Numbered from the stretch's first letter, positions 53,323 through 62,686 are shown. The stretch is 64,000 nt of DNA from Oscillatoria sp. CS-180 (GCF_028330965.1 NZ_JAQMUB010000087.1:1-64000), one strand, 5' to 3'. Numbers and translations are program-made. Notes: generated from the sequence alone by a model not told the origin.

Positions 53323-54552
53323 CTAGTGTTTCTCTCCTACATCGCCACTTCGCTTGAGAACCCGCTCTGTCTGAAACGGAGGCGCTGTAGAAGAATCAAT
53401 AGTAATGCGGGGTAGGCGATGCTTAAAGCTGCAAAGAATTTCCCAAGAAATTGTTTTGGTCAGGGTGGCCCAATGGTTTGCTGTCAAGCTGTTTTCGCCT
53501 TCCCTACCTAGCAGTGTGACCTCGTTACCCTCCCGCAAGTTAGGAACGTCAGTCACATCAATCATCATCTGATCCATGGTGATGTTGCCGATCTGAGAGA
53601 CCCGTTGTCCGTTAACCAAGACAGATATGCAGTTGGAAAGGGCACGGGGTACGCCATCGGCATAACCGATACCAACTACCGCTATTCGCATGGGACGCTC
53701 AGCAACAAACGTATGGCCGTAGCTGACTCCGGTCCCTGGCTGGATGTCTTTGAGATGAGTAATACGGGCCTTAACTTGCATCACGGGCTTTAGGGATACC
53801 GTCGATTCAAGATGAGGGGCTGGATAGAGACCATACAGCGACAGGCCAACTCGCACCATGTCATAGTGCAGGTCGGGATAACCCAGGGTGGCTGCGGAGT
53901 TGGCCAAATGACGTTTGGGCAGGGCGGGAAACTGCTGAGCGACCTGAGCGATCGCCGCCTCATAACGCTGATGTTGCTGCCGCAGGATAGTGGGATCGGG
54001 ATCATCCGCTGTCGCTAGGTGCGAATAAATGCTCTTAATCTGCAAACCTGGTAATCGCTGCACAAACCGGACAAATTCAGCTGCCGATTGCCAAGGAAAT
54101 CCTAATCTCGACATGCCGGTATCAATTTTTAGGTGCACAGGAAGTGTGGTTCCAAAGCGCTGGGCTAGCGCTTCGGAAAAAACGAGGGCCTGCTTAGGAG
54201 AGACTAAAGTCGGTTGAAGATTCCAATGGGCGATCGCGTCAACCTCTTCAAGACTATTCACTGCCCCCATAATCAAGATGGGCGCAGCAATTCCCGACTC
54301 TCGTAGCTCTACGCCTTCCGGCACCGTAGCGACACCCAGCCATCGTGCCCCCGTGGATAGCGCCACCTGAGCCACGGTTACAGCTCCATGTCCATAAGCA
54401 TCAGCTTTCACGACTGCCATCAGCGTTGACTGTGCATTCAGGTGCCTAGCCAGCTGCTGAACGTTGTGCTTCAACGCTCCTAAATCAATTTCCACCCAGG
54501 CTCGACAGCGCCGCATTGGGTGCAGGGCAGGCGTTTTGTCCCAACTCAACAT
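53323..54552 (-). CDS. alr: Alanine racemase
   Basis: About 409 residues from ATG 54552 (MLSWDKTPALHPMRRCRAWVEID). The PLP-binding lysine is in MAVVKADAYGHGAVTVA and the catalytic Tyr in GVSYGHTFVAE, with MRVGLSLYGLYP and DQMMIDVTDVP typical of the family. It makes D-alanine for peptidoglycan. The frame extends 57 codons further upstream, but that segment is basic and lacks homology. It converges on tenA with 28 bases between stops. Confidence 0.93.
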   Translation of the reverse strand: MLSWDKTPALHPMRRCRAWVEIDLGALKHNVQQLARHLNAQSTLMAVVKADAYGHGAVTVAQVALSTGARWLGVATVPEGVELRESGIAAPILIMGAVNSLEEVDAIAHWNLQPTLVSPKQALVFSEALAQRFGTTLPVHLKIDTGMSRLGFPWQSAAEFVRFVQRLPGLQIKSIYSHLATADDPDPTILRQQHQRYEAAIAQVAQQFPALPKRHLANSAATLGYPDLHYDMVRVGLSLYGLYPAPHLESTVSLKPVMQVKARITHLKDIQPGTGVSYGHTFVAERPMRIAVVGIGYADGVPRALSNCISVLVNGQRVSQIGNITMDQMMIDVTDVPNLREGNEVTLLGREGENSLTANHWATLTKTISWEILCSFKHRLPRITIDSSTAPPFQTERVLKRSGDVGEKH

Positions 54553-55556
54553 CTCATCACTCCTTAACCACACCGTAAGTTGAGCTAATTGTGCATCAAC
54601 TTCAAGCTTGTACCAACCTTTCCGGAGACAAACGTCAGTGCAGTTAGAGTGTGACCCTTTAACATCATGGGCTTTTGAGATCCGACGCCTCAGCGTGTTG
54701 CCTTGCCGGCTCGCATGGACCAAATTGAGCTGTGGTAGCCATACTGAGTCAGAGTATTTTTAGAAAATGGCATCAAGATGAGGCGCTCTTTACAGTTTTA
54801 AGCAAAACCAAATTCAACGAATCCGGCAAAATACCATCAGATATTCTGATAATTTCTTTTTCAATCACACCTTAATCCATGTATTTTGAAAGCTATGATC
54901 AAATGTCAGGGATGCTTCGAATTTTTGCTCAGTTTGTATGCACTATTGACATCAGTAAGCATGCACTGAGAGTAGTCAGAAGAGTTCCTCAATCCAGACA
55001 ATCTTCAACTGGAGAACATATGGATAGAGTGCCCACGTTTAAGCATTTTTAGCATCCAGAAAAGAGTGCTAAAGTCTGCTTTATGACTATTTCGGGACTA
55101 ATAGTTTGTCAGAAATTGTCATCTATCACGACCTTATTGTCATCTATCAGCACCTTAAAGAAGCGTTTTTCTTTCGCTATAGGATGCGGATAGCTTCACC
55201 GAAAATCCACAAAAGCACACAAGTTATTGTCAGTCGTTTAAGAGTTGCTGAAGTTGACTCAATTAAGAACTGAATAAATCCTTTCAGTTTAGAAAGCGAT
55301 CAAAGCTAAGCTGATTCTCTAAGACTAAAAATGCTATTGTTAACTTCTATAACATAGCGAGCTTTTCTTCAGTTTTAGGTTTCGACGCTGGTTCTAGTTG
55401 AGGCTGATTTGACCCAATCAGAGCTTTGAGTAGTCAAGGTTTTGTTATTTCGAAACTTTGAATCCATCAATTTGCTCTGTGTTATGACAGTCTTCTCCTT
55501 GAAATAGTGCTTCGAAGCACGCTTGACTCAGGTGCTGTTTAGGAATAAACCACTCC
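54553..55556. other. About 1 kb AT-rich intergenic region upstream of a desaturase
   Basis: The longest gene-free stretch of the window and clearly more AT-rich than its flanks. No protein or RNA gene was recognised. Two tandem 21-base units (TTGTCATCTATCACGACCTTA-like) lie at 55116-55157. It must contain the alr and desaturase promoters. Confidence 0.5.
55116..55157. repeat. Two tandem 21-base repeats upstream of the desaturase gene
   Basis: The units at 55116-55136 and 55137-55157 share TTGTCATCTATCA followed by CGACCTTA or GCACCTTA, two adjacent base changes only. Twenty-one bases is two helical turns, so two proteins could sit on the same face. Confidence 0.75.
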
Positions 55557-56660
55557 ATGGAAAACGTGATTAAGAAATCTGATTTCGTACTATCGCCGTA
55601 TATGAAGCGTGACAATGTTCGAGCAGCTTTTCAGATTTTAAACACTCTTGGCCCTTACATTTTTCTTTGGTTCCTGGCAGCTGAGGCAACCAAGTTCTCT
55701 ATCTTTTTACTACCTCCTGTAGTCCTCTTGCTGGTTCTTTTCTCCCTCAGATGCTTTTCACTGATGCATGACTGCGGTCACTATTCGTTGTTTGAATCTA
55801 AGAAAGTTAATCGGGTTGTGGGATTCATATTGGGTTTAGTAAATGCAATTCCACAATATTGGTGGTCTAGAGATCATGCTTTCCACCATAAAACGAATGG
55901 TGACTGGGAGCGATATCGCAGCATTGGTGATTTTCTGTCCACGATCGAATTCGCCCAGTTGAGCCCGTTTGATCAAAAGCTATATGGCATTTTGAGGCAC
56001 CCCTGGATGATTTTTCCAGGTGGTTTTTTCTACCTTGCCTTCAAACCTAGACTCATTCTCATTGATGAGACGTTTAGATTCATTGCTCATGCTGTCTCCT
56101 GCTGGCGCAAAAATTCGGCTATGACAAGAAGCGAGATAATTAGAACTTACAAACCTCAAAACTGGACGACAGCAGGGGAGTTTTGGGATGTTCTGTTGAA
56201 TAATGTGTGCGTTATTAGCAGCTGGATCCTTCTGTGTCGATGGTTAGGAACAGGTTTCTTCTTAGGCACCTACTCGGTTGTGCTCATGCTCTCAGCCGCT
56301 ATCTTTATCTGCGTCTTCTTTGTCCAGCATAATTTTGAAGGAGCCTATGCCCACAAAACAGAGGGCTGGGACTACCTACAAGGGGCTATTGAAGGCAGTA
56401 GCTATCTCGATATCCCCGAAATTCTCAAGTGGTTCACTGCGGATATCAGCTATCACAGCATTCATCACCTTTCTGAGAAAATCCCCAACTACAATCTCAG
56501 GGCTTGTCACCAAAGGAATCACCACTTGCTCACTCAGACCAAGACGATTCGGATTCGCGACATGCTGGCCTGCTCCAAACTCATTCTTTGGGATTCAGAG
56601 GACGATCGCCTCGTATCAATTCAGACGTTCTATCGGCAGCAAAGCAGGTCTAGCTTCTAG
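55557..56660 (+). CDS. Membrane fatty acid desaturase
   Basis: The 367-residue membrane protein has the three histidine boxes of acyl-lipid desaturases: HDCGH (71-75), HAFHH (107-111) and a third in SYHSIHHLSE (about 297-306), with four membrane helices. The pattern is nearest the omega-3/omega-6 (DesA/DesB-like) type; beta-carotene ketolase and other members of the superfamily are less likely. It would introduce a double bond into membrane lipids, using ferredoxin. Its upstream region is long, AT-rich and has a 21-base tandem repeat. Confidence 0.87.
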   Translation: MENVIKKSDFVLSPYMKRDNVRAAFQILNTLGPYIFLWFLAAEATKFSIFLLPPVVLLLVLFSLRCFSLMHDCGHYSLFESKKVNRVVGFILGLVNAIPQYWWSRDHAFHHKTNGDWERYRSIGDFLSTIEFAQLSPFDQKLYGILRHPWMIFPGGFFYLAFKPRLILIDETFRFIAHAVSCWRKNSAMTRSEIIRTYKPQNWTTAGEFWDVLLNNVCVISSWILLCRWLGTGFFLGTYSVVLMLSAAIFICVFFVQHNFEGAYAHKTEGWDYLQGAIEGSSYLDIPEILKWFTADISYHSIHHLSEKIPNYNLRACHQRNHHLLTQTKTIRIRDMLACSKLILWDSEDDRLVSIQTFYRQQSRSSF

Positions 56661-56679
56661 CAGCCTGATATTAGCTGCT
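56659..56679 (+). terminator. Weak hairpin after the desaturase gene
   Basis: AGCAGC and GCTGCT pair around a nine-base loop and are followed by TTATT, overlapping the desaturase stop codon. It may act as the terminator between the two convergent genes. Confidence 0.35.
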
Positions 56680-56707
56680 TTATTGTCGGTCGATGAGCTG
56701 ATGTGCC

Positions 56708-57334
56708 CTAGCGTAAGAAACTGCTGATTGCCCATAGGACAATCATGGTGACAATGGCAGCCACGCTCTGAACAACAGCATCAGAACTAGCACCCGACAT
56801 AGCGGCTCCTTGAGGGCCTAGAATTTGGCCTAGCAAGATGCCTAGCGTCAACCCTGCGCTCAATCCCAAGATTGTGAGAAGAATGGCACGCCAGAAGCGA
56901 TATTCTTTACGGTTGAGGAAATAAATAGCCGCCCCTACGCCGACTGCAAGCGCTAGGGAGGGAGCCGCCAAACTGACAATAGCAAGAATGCCGAAAACAC
57001 CCGCTGGCAGCAAAACATCGTTGCGGGACGGTGTATCTAACAAACCTGACATCCAAGCAGGTCTAGAAATGTCTTCACCGCTCGACTTGGGTGCTGGTTT
57101 CTCGGGCACCTCTTCAGCAAATCGAATCCGGTCAGGAACCTTGATTTTGCCTTCCTGACGAAGCCGCAACCGCTCCATCAAGATGGCATCATAGGCAGCC
57201 TCAATCGCATCCATTTTCTTGCGATCGTCTCCACACTCATTCATGAGGCGATCCTTAGCCTCCTGAATTTCTTCAAAAGAAGAGGTCTCATCAAGACCTA
57301 GCGTATCGTAGTAGTTTTGGTCAGTCATCGACAT
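56708..57334 (-). CDS. CPP1-like J-domain membrane protein (DUF3353)
   Basis: The 208-residue protein has an N-terminal J-like domain (NYYDTLGLDETSSFEEIQEAKDRLM, about 6-60) without the HPD motif, a linker and three membrane helices (about 105-125, 130-150 and 180-205). This is the cyanobacterial relative of plant CPP1/CDF1, a chaperone-like protein that stabilises protochlorophyllide oxidoreductase in chloroplasts. The cyanobacterial function is inferred. It converges on the desaturase gene. Confidence 0.88.
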   Translation of the reverse strand: MSMTDQNYYDTLGLDETSSFEEIQEAKDRLMNECGDDRKKMDAIEAAYDAILMERLRLRQEGKIKVPDRIRFAEEVPEKPAPKSSGEDISRPAWMSGLLDTPSRNDVLLPAGVFGILAIVSLAAPSLALAVGVGAAIYFLNRKEYRFWRAILLTILGLSAGLTLGILLGQILGPQGAAMSGASSDAVVQSVAAIVTMIVLWAISSFLR

Positions 57335-57860
57335 CCCTTCGGTAGCCTGGCGAGTCTACTATCCCATTTACACTTTAGCCAGCAACTAGTCCTACTGACT
57401 TAGATGACCGTTTCTAGGGCGTGTCATCAATTCGGTACAGAACGCTTCGAGGACGCACATTACTGCGCCTACCCATGAAATCAGCTAAGAACTGAGCTGC
57501 CATTTTGCCGCTCTGAGACGGGTTAATGACGGTGAGGTCCTAGTGATTACGTTGCCAATAATTTAACTATACTAAGCGCACGATTAGGAAACTTGTTTGA
57601 CTTAATGAAGAACTTTGTGGACAGACTGGGTACTCTTCATAAAGAGTCAACAGGATTAGTCTCGAAATTTTCCAGCTTTACCAATACTTCACAGAAAGTA
57701 TTGATTCAGTCTAGGAAAAGCTCGGTACAGTTTTTGCTGATTCCTTGAGCTCTCCTGGAAAAGAGTTCTGAAGAAACATTGCCGATGTGACTATCCCCCT
57801 AGTGCGATCGGTCTAATGTTAACAAAACCATCTGTGTCCTTCTGGTAAGACGTTTGCGCT
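57335..57860. other. 526-base intergenic region with a possible coding relic
   Basis: At 57418-57540 the minus strand reads a 41-codon frame (INPSQSGKMAAQFLADFMGRR..., ending in IDDTP and a stop) that has protein-like composition but no start or ribosome site. The remainder, AT-rich, should hold the divergent promoters. No clear NtcA-type GTA-N8-TAC site was found. Confidence 0.45.
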
Positions 57861-58571
57861 ATGGCTACCGCCAAGATCCTCGTTGTTGACGATGACCCCG
57901 CTGTTCGTAACCTCGTATTTCGCTTCCTGTCTAAACAGGACTATCAAGTTGAGTCCGCTCAAGATGGAAAAAGCGCATTAGCCGTTTTTGAGCAACTCAA
58001 TCCTGATCTGGTTGTATTGGACGTTAATCTGCCAGATGCGAACGGTTATGACCTGTGTAAAGAAATGCAGACACGTACGGGTGTTTTCGTACTGATGCTC
58101 ACAAGTCGCAGCGACGAAGCCGACAAAATTCGAGGATTTACTGAGGGAGCTGACGACTATCTCACCAAACCATTCAGCTTAGGCGAACTGGAGGTCAGAG
58201 TTGGAGCAATTCTGAAACGCCAACGTCCTGTCACAACAGCAGAACAGCAGCGCCTTAGCTTCAATAGCTTAGAAATTGACCCGGTGCGCCGCGAGGTGAC
58301 TCTGGCTGAGGAGATTGTTCCACTGACAGCACTAGAGTTTGACCTGCTGCATTTCTTAGCCAGTCACCCAGGTCGGGTATGGCGCCGAGCTGAGCTAATT
58401 CAAAAGGTCTGGGATTACGAATACGTTGGCGATCAGCGAGTTGTTGACGTACATATCGGACAAATTCGTAAAAAGATTGAAATCGATACCAGCCAACCCG
58501 CAATGATTCAGACCGTACGCGGCGTGGGATATAAATTTGAGCCACCCGCTACCGTTGTCACATCGAATTAA
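57861..58571 (+). CDS. OmpR-family response regulator
   Basis: The 236-residue protein has a receiver domain (acid pair in VVDDDPA, phosphoacceptor Asp in VVLDVNLPDANGY about 54, Thr in MLTSRSD, Lys in TKPFS) and a C-terminal winged helix (about 130-230: LTALEFDLLHFLASHPGRVWRR and VVDVHIGQIRKKIE). The overall sequence recalls the NrrA/Rre37-type nitrogen-responsive regulators, but this was not confirmed, so no symbol is given. No histidine kinase is adjacent. Confidence 0.92.
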   Translation: MATAKILVVDDDPAVRNLVFRFLSKQDYQVESAQDGKSALAVFEQLNPDLVVLDVNLPDANGYDLCKEMQTRTGVFVLMLTSRSDEADKIRGFTEGADDYLTKPFSLGELEVRVGAILKRQRPVTTAEQQRLSFNSLEIDPVRREVTLAEEIVPLTALEFDLLHFLASHPGRVWRRAELIQKVWDYEYVGDQRVVDVHIGQIRKKIEIDTSQPAMIQTVRGVGYKFEPPATVVTSN

Positions 58572-58577
58572 TTCATT

Positions 58578-58638
58578 GCGCTTGGCGAGTCCGTCCAGAT
58601 TGGGGCGTAATAATCTGTCGCGGATCTCCGCCAAGCGC
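58578..58638. repeat. Inverted repeat between convergent genes
   Basis: Perfect 10-base arms GCGCTTGGCG (58578-58587) and CGCCAAGCGC (58629-58638) with a 41-base loop, between the stops of the response regulator and the Nudix gene. It may be a bidirectional terminator, though no T run follows. Confidence 0.45.
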
Positions 58639-58664
58639 TCGGCCAACTCGTTTCGAGGAGTACC

Positions 58665-59216
58665 TCAAGAAGAGAAATAGGGTTTGGCAATGAAATAACT
58701 GGCAATGGATTTGGCATCGACGCCTTCACCTTTGAAGATGGCGCGTTCAAACTCCTCACAGGTCATGTGAACGACGTCAATATCCTCATCGACGTCTCCC
58801 TCTGGTGGATTGTCTACCGCTTCTAAATTAGTTGCCAAAAAGGCATAGATAAACTCGTCAGAATATCCGGGAGCTAGAGGAAAGTTACCCAGAGATTGCC
58901 AAGTATTAGCCCGATATCCAACTTCCTCTTCAATTTCTCGCTGAATGGTTTGTGCTGGCGTTTCATTCGGTTCCACTGTGCCCGCTGGAAACTCTAGCAA
59001 GCGTCCTTGGACGGCAAACCGATACTGACGGGTCAACACCAATTTTCCCTCAGCCGTCACAGGAATAGCCAGGGCACCCCCTGGATGACGAATACATTCC
59101 CAATCGCCTTCGGACTTGTTGGGAAGGCGCAGACTATTAATTTCAAAATTGAATTTACGTCCTCTGAACAGCAAGCGCTGCTTCAGCAACTGAGGGGGTT
59201 CATTACCAAGGGGCAT
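58665..59216 (-). CDS. NUDIX hydrolase, ADP-ribose pyrophosphatase-like
   Basis: The 183-residue protein has the Nudix box G-TVEPNETPAQTIQREIEEEVGY (G-x5-E-x7-REUxEExGU, about 84-106), an upstream KLVLTRQYRFAVQGRLLEFPAGT strand typical of ADP-ribose pyrophosphatases and a C-terminal part with DEDIDVVHMTCEEFE. It would hydrolyse ADP-ribose or a related nucleoside diphosphate sugar. folK lies 110 bases upstream on the same strand. Confidence 0.9.
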   Translation of the reverse strand: MPLGNEPPQLLKQRLLFRGRKFNFEINSLRLPNKSEGDWECIRHPGGALAIPVTAEGKLVLTRQYRFAVQGRLLEFPAGTVEPNETPAQTIQREIEEEVGYRANTWQSLGNFPLAPGYSDEFIYAFLATNLEAVDNPPEGDVDEDIDVVHMTCEEFERAIFKGEGVDAKSIASYFIAKPYFSS

Positions 59217-59326
59217 AGGGGTTCAGCAATATCAGTAGCATCAGCCTACAGAGTGTCCTGCAGAATCTTCTCCGACGGCCCGTATGGATGCTACCGTACC
59301 ATACTGAAGATTCTTCTCTAGTCATC

Positions 59327-59830
59327 TCAAGCCAAGAGAGTGACTCCGGGCAATTTTTTAACGCCCTGATGGGAAATAGCCGCAGCAATCTGAGCGATCG
59401 CCTTACCTGAAATGGGATCCCGCCAGTCACCAGCCACCTCTGCCAACGGCACTAGAACGAATGCCCGCTCATGCATTCTGGGATGGGGAATTTGCAGGGT
59501 TGGGGTAGTCATCACAACATCCCCAAACAGCAATAAATCCAAATCCAGCAGCCGAGGTCCCCATCGCTGGCGCCGTACCCGTCCGAATTGGGCCTCTATG
59601 CGCAAGAGGGTACGCAGCAATTCCTCAGGGGCTAGATCGGTTTCTAAGAGGGCACAAGCATTGTAATAGTCGGGCTGAGGAGGACCAATAGGAGCAGTCG
59701 TGTAGACACTAGAACACAAGACTGTTGAGATATTGGGGTGTCGCCCTAGGGCCGTAACAGCTCCCTTCAATATGATCAGAGACTCTCCTAGGTTGCTACC
59801 CAACGCGATCGCGCTAGAAACAGTTGGCAT
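59327..59830 (-). CDS. folK: 2-amino-4-hydroxy-6-hydroxymethyldihydropteridine pyrophosphokinase
   Basis: About 167 residues from ATG 59830 (MPTVSSAIALGSNLGES). The HPPK signatures are all present: ALGSNLG, RRQRWGPRLLDLDLLLFGD and IPHPRMHERAFVLVPLAEV. It transfers pyrophosphate to the pterin precursor of folate. The frame is open to 59860, but the extra ten residues lack homology. It is followed downstream on the same strand by the Nudix gene. Confidence 0.95.
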   Translation of the reverse strand: MPTVSSAIALGSNLGESLIILKGAVTALGRHPNISTVLCSSVYTTAPIGPPQPDYYNACALLETDLAPEELLRTLLRIEAQFGRVRRQRWGPRLLDLDLLLFGDVVMTTPTLQIPHPRMHERAFVLVPLAEVAGDWRDPISGKAIAQIAAAISHQGVKKLPGVTLLA

Positions 59831-59935
59831 TCGACACCACAGCAAAAACTGGTCAGGCAATTATCCTAACGCTCACGGCATTGGGGAGAAGACAAAGGAT
59901 GATGTTTTCCTAACATTACGTCTCAGAATGCTGTC

Positions 59936-59982
59936 TATAGCCGTCGCCAATTCCATTAAGACAAGACGGCGAGTCATCTGGC
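59936..59982. repeat. Dispersed repeat, copy 2
   Basis: About 47 bases from TATAGCCGTCGCC to CATCTGGC, matching 41861-41908 with six or seven differences. The internal GCCGTC/GACGGC arms are conserved in both copies. Confidence 0.7.
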
Positions 59983-60065
59983 AAGGATTTAGGGTGAGGG
60001 CTACAAAGGTGAGGTGTACCCAAGACAAAGCGCTCAATAGCTGAAGTCATAGTAAACTCCCAGCT

Positions 60066-60104
60066 AAAAACAGGCTTTCATCCAACCTAGACGAAGCCTG
60101 TTTT
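60066..60104 (-). terminator. Intrinsic terminator of the small secreted protein gene
   Basis: On the minus strand AAAACAGGCTT and AAGCCTGTTTT form an 11-base-pair stem around a 16-base loop, ending in a run of five T. It lies about 130 bases beyond the stop at 60233. Confidence 0.7.
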
Positions 60105-60232
60105 AGTAAAAGCTTTGAAGTGTGCTGAGCAGATTTGAGGAAGTGAGGTACCAAATGGATTCAGAGCAACCGCCAGGAAGCTATGAAGTGCCCTGCAAAC
60201 GATAACTTCTTTTTGAAATCTCGTCGAGGCAT

Positions 60233-60640
60233 CTACTCAAAGATGAATTCGCTACCAGAAATGGCGCCTATTGGAGACGTCTCCGGCAAGAAGAGGATGG
60301 ATGTGTCGTAGGGATTGATTAAGTCAGGGACACGAATCGTATCGTCTGACCGAGTTTGCTGCTCCATCAAATAGTTGTAGACATCAAACACAGCATAAGC
60401 GTCATCTACAACGGCTTGCTCAGGGAAACCAAGAACCCCAAACATCGTTCCTAGCTGGCCGCCAACAGTCCGATTGATGGCATAAGAGCCCGTATTCGAA
60501 AAGAAAATATCGTTTACTGCATCGGGAACGTAGGCTGATCTAGCAATAGGAGGTTCGTCGGCCTGAGCCGTAGACGCGATCGCGACGGTTGCAGCGATCG
60601 CCGCCAATGCGCTGACAGAGCATACTAAAAATTTAGACAT
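60233..60640 (-). CDS. Small secreted protein, unknown function
   Basis: The 135-residue protein has a signal peptide (VSALAAIAATVAIASTAQA-DEP) and a mature part of about 107 residues, acidic and without cysteines, with SNTGSYAINRTVGGQLGTMFGVLGFPEQAVVDD as its most ordered-looking segment. A good terminator follows. Family and role are unknown, but the signal peptide, terminator and regular codon use support a real gene. Confidence 0.7.
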   Translation of the reverse strand: MSKFLVCSVSALAAIAATVAIASTAQADEPPIARSAYVPDAVNDIFFSNTGSYAINRTVGGQLGTMFGVLGFPEQAVVDDAYAVFDVYNYLMEQQTRSDDTIRVPDLINPYDTSILFLPETSPIGAISGSEFIFE

Positions 60641-60821
60641 CTCACTTCCTCACTCCACTGAATCCACAAGCAACGCAGAATGGTTTTTAATGCCGCCCTG
60701 CCTTGACGAAGGCGTACACTAAGTTCCACGTCGTACGGCTGATAATGAATATTATCTTGGCCGCACGTCATTTATAGCGCATACCTGCAAAAGCGGTACA
60801 TCTTTTCTTCATTTTTTCCCT

Positions 60822-61439
60822 ATGGACTTCACCACAAAATCCTCCATCTTGTCTCTGACTACGTTGCAGTTGTCAAATCTTCGCGATCGTCTGCTCGATC
60901 TGTTCTGCGAGGTAGCTTACAAAGAAGGCGATTTCACATTGTCTTCGGGGCAAAAGAGCAGCTATTACATCAACGGCAAACAAGTTACCCTCCATGCCGC
61001 AGGCGGCATCATGGTCGGACGATTGCTGCTGGACAAACTTCCGACAACAATAACAGCGGTAGCAGGACTCACGCTGGGGGCTGATCCAATAGTGACAGCA
61101 GTCAGCATCGTGGGGGCCTATTGCAATCGCCGCATCACTCCGCTTATTGTTCGCAAAGAGGCGAAGGGACATGGTACCCAGGCTTACATTGAGGGACCTG
61201 TACTGCCACCTGGTGCATCTGTAATCGTGCTAGAGGATGTGGTGACAACGGGGCAATCTGCTTGGAAAGCCGTCGAACGATTACGCGGTGCCGGATACGC
61301 CGTAGATACGGTGCTGGCGCTTGTAGACCGACAGCAGGGTGGCAGCGAGTTTTATGCGGAGAAAGGATTGACCTTCGAAGCGCTACTGACGATCGCCGAT
61401 ATCCAAGCGCGATATGCAGAACAACAGACATCAACATGA
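60822..61439 (+). CDS. pyrE: Orotate phosphoribosyltransferase
   Basis: The 205-residue type I phosphoribosyltransferase has FTLSSGQKSSYYINGKQVTLHA and the PRPP motif VIVLEDVVTTGQSAWKAVERL. It adds phosphoribose to orotate in pyrimidine synthesis. The N-terminal about 15 residues (DFTTKSSILSLTTLQ) are slightly longer than usual. It converges on cruG (23 bases between stops). Confidence 0.94.
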   Translation: MDFTTKSSILSLTTLQLSNLRDRLLDLFCEVAYKEGDFTLSSGQKSSYYINGKQVTLHAAGGIMVGRLLLDKLPTTITAVAGLTLGADPIVTAVSIVGAYCNRRITPLIVRKEAKGHGTQAYIEGPVLPPGASVIVLEDVVTTGQSAWKAVERLRGAGYAVDTVLALVDRQQGGSEFYAEKGLTFEALLTIADIQARYAEQQTST

Positions 61440-61462
61440 CCATCTAAGAACGGTGTAACGCT

Positions 61463-62665
61463 TCAGGTCATATCGTATTGCCGACCACGCCAAGAGGTTG
61501 GGGTCTGCACAGAAGACAGCCAGATACGCAGGACTGCCAGCGGATCGGCCAAGGGTGAGAGCCAGAACGCCCAGCGACTTTGGGCTTGACTGAGGTCATA
61601 AGACGGCAGAATCGCAAACTGCAAGGCAATACGAGCGGCAATCAAACTAGCATTGAGGCCGAGACTGAGCTGCACTGGCAGAGTTGGGTTTTCAACGGTT
61701 AGCCCCATCAGCAGAAACGGCAAACCGAGCCAGGGTAGCGCCTGCACACAAGTCAAGAACCAGAGGTCGCCACAGACCTGGCTAGAAGACGAAGCGTCCT
61801 TCAGGTCAAGCGATCGCCCCCATTCTCTCCATGTTTCCTGAAGCCCTTCATACATTCGCACTTTCAACACTGCTGAGCCATCCCAAAAGCCGACTTTGGC
61901 ACCTATTTGAGCTGCCTGCCGGGCCAAAGTGACATCGTCGCAAAAGGACATCCGGGCAACGGTGTATCCCCCCAGTTGATCGAGCAGTTCCCGCCGACAG
62001 AGAAAACACTGGCCGTTTGCCATAACCCGCTCTGCGCCACTCTCAGAAGCCCCGGTCGGCCCAAACCGATACACCAGCGTCATCAACAAAGCAGGCTGTA
62101 GCCAGATCTCCCCAAGACTTTTCAGAATAAAGCGTGGAGACAGCGAAACCAGGTCATAGCCTTCGGCCTCAGCAGCGGCAATGAGAGCCGGAACCAGACC
62201 GGGTTGAGGTTGGGTATCGGCGTCAATGCCTAGAATCCAGCGGCTTTTGTCTGAGCTATGGGTGTAACCATAATGCAGGGCCCAAGGTCTACCGACCCAG
62301 TTGTCAGGCAATGGATCGTCCGTGAGCAATCGCAGTCGGGTATCCGTTTCCTGGGCCTTTTGCACCAGTTCGCGCGTACCATCCTGGGAACGACTGTCAA
62401 CCACCAAGATTTCTCTGACCTCATAGGTCTGCTTGGAGAGACCGTCTAGACACGGAGAAAGTCGGGCAACTTCATTGAGGGTCGGCACTACAACGCTCAC
62501 AGTCCCTAACTGGTCAGGCTGGGCTCGCTGGGGTTGCAAAGGCGGACGACGTGTTGGCCCCTTTAACAAACGAGACATCAACACCATCACCGCAGGCAGC
62601 TGAAGCGCCAGCAAAATCAAAGAAACAGCACTGCTGAGCACCGAGGATGTATCAGTCGTGATCAT
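61463..62665 (-). CDS. cruG: Carotenoid 2'-O-glycosyltransferase CruG
   Basis: The 400-residue GT2-family enzyme has an N-terminal membrane helix, the catalytic domain with VVPTLNEVARL, the DxD motif IDADTQPQ and the acceptor-base region SFCDDVTLARQA, then C-terminal membrane helices. Order and family match cruG, which glycosylates the 2' hydroxyl in myxol glycoside (myxoxanthophyll) synthesis. cruF lies 21 bases upstream on the same strand, the arrangement known from Synechococcus. Identity rests on family plus neighbour. Confidence 0.88.
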   Translation of the reverse strand: MITTDTSSVLSSAVSLILLALQLPAVMVLMSRLLKGPTRRPPLQPQRAQPDQLGTVSVVVPTLNEVARLSPCLDGLSKQTYEVREILVVDSRSQDGTRELVQKAQETDTRLRLLTDDPLPDNWVGRPWALHYGYTHSSDKSRWILGIDADTQPQPGLVPALIAAAEAEGYDLVSLSPRFILKSLGEIWLQPALLMTLVYRFGPTGASESGAERVMANGQCFLCRRELLDQLGGYTVARMSFCDDVTLARQAAQIGAKVGFWDGSAVLKVRMYEGLQETWREWGRSLDLKDASSSSQVCGDLWFLTCVQALPWLGLPFLLMGLTVENPTLPVQLSLGLNASLIAARIALQFAILPSYDLSQAQSRWAFWLSPLADPLAVLRIWLSSVQTPTSWRGRQYDMT

Positions 62666-62686
62666 TCAAATCGGCCCTATTCAATG

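Larger units (their letters stand above)
59831..60232. other. 402-base intergenic region with repeat and terminator
   Basis: It contains the second copy of the dispersed repeat (59936-59982) and the terminator annotated at 60066-60104. No gene was recognised. Confidence 0.55.

Noticed and set aside
57600-57860. NtcA-type operator before the OmpR-type regulator
   Set aside because: No GTA-N8-TAC match was found, so nitrogen control is not claimed.
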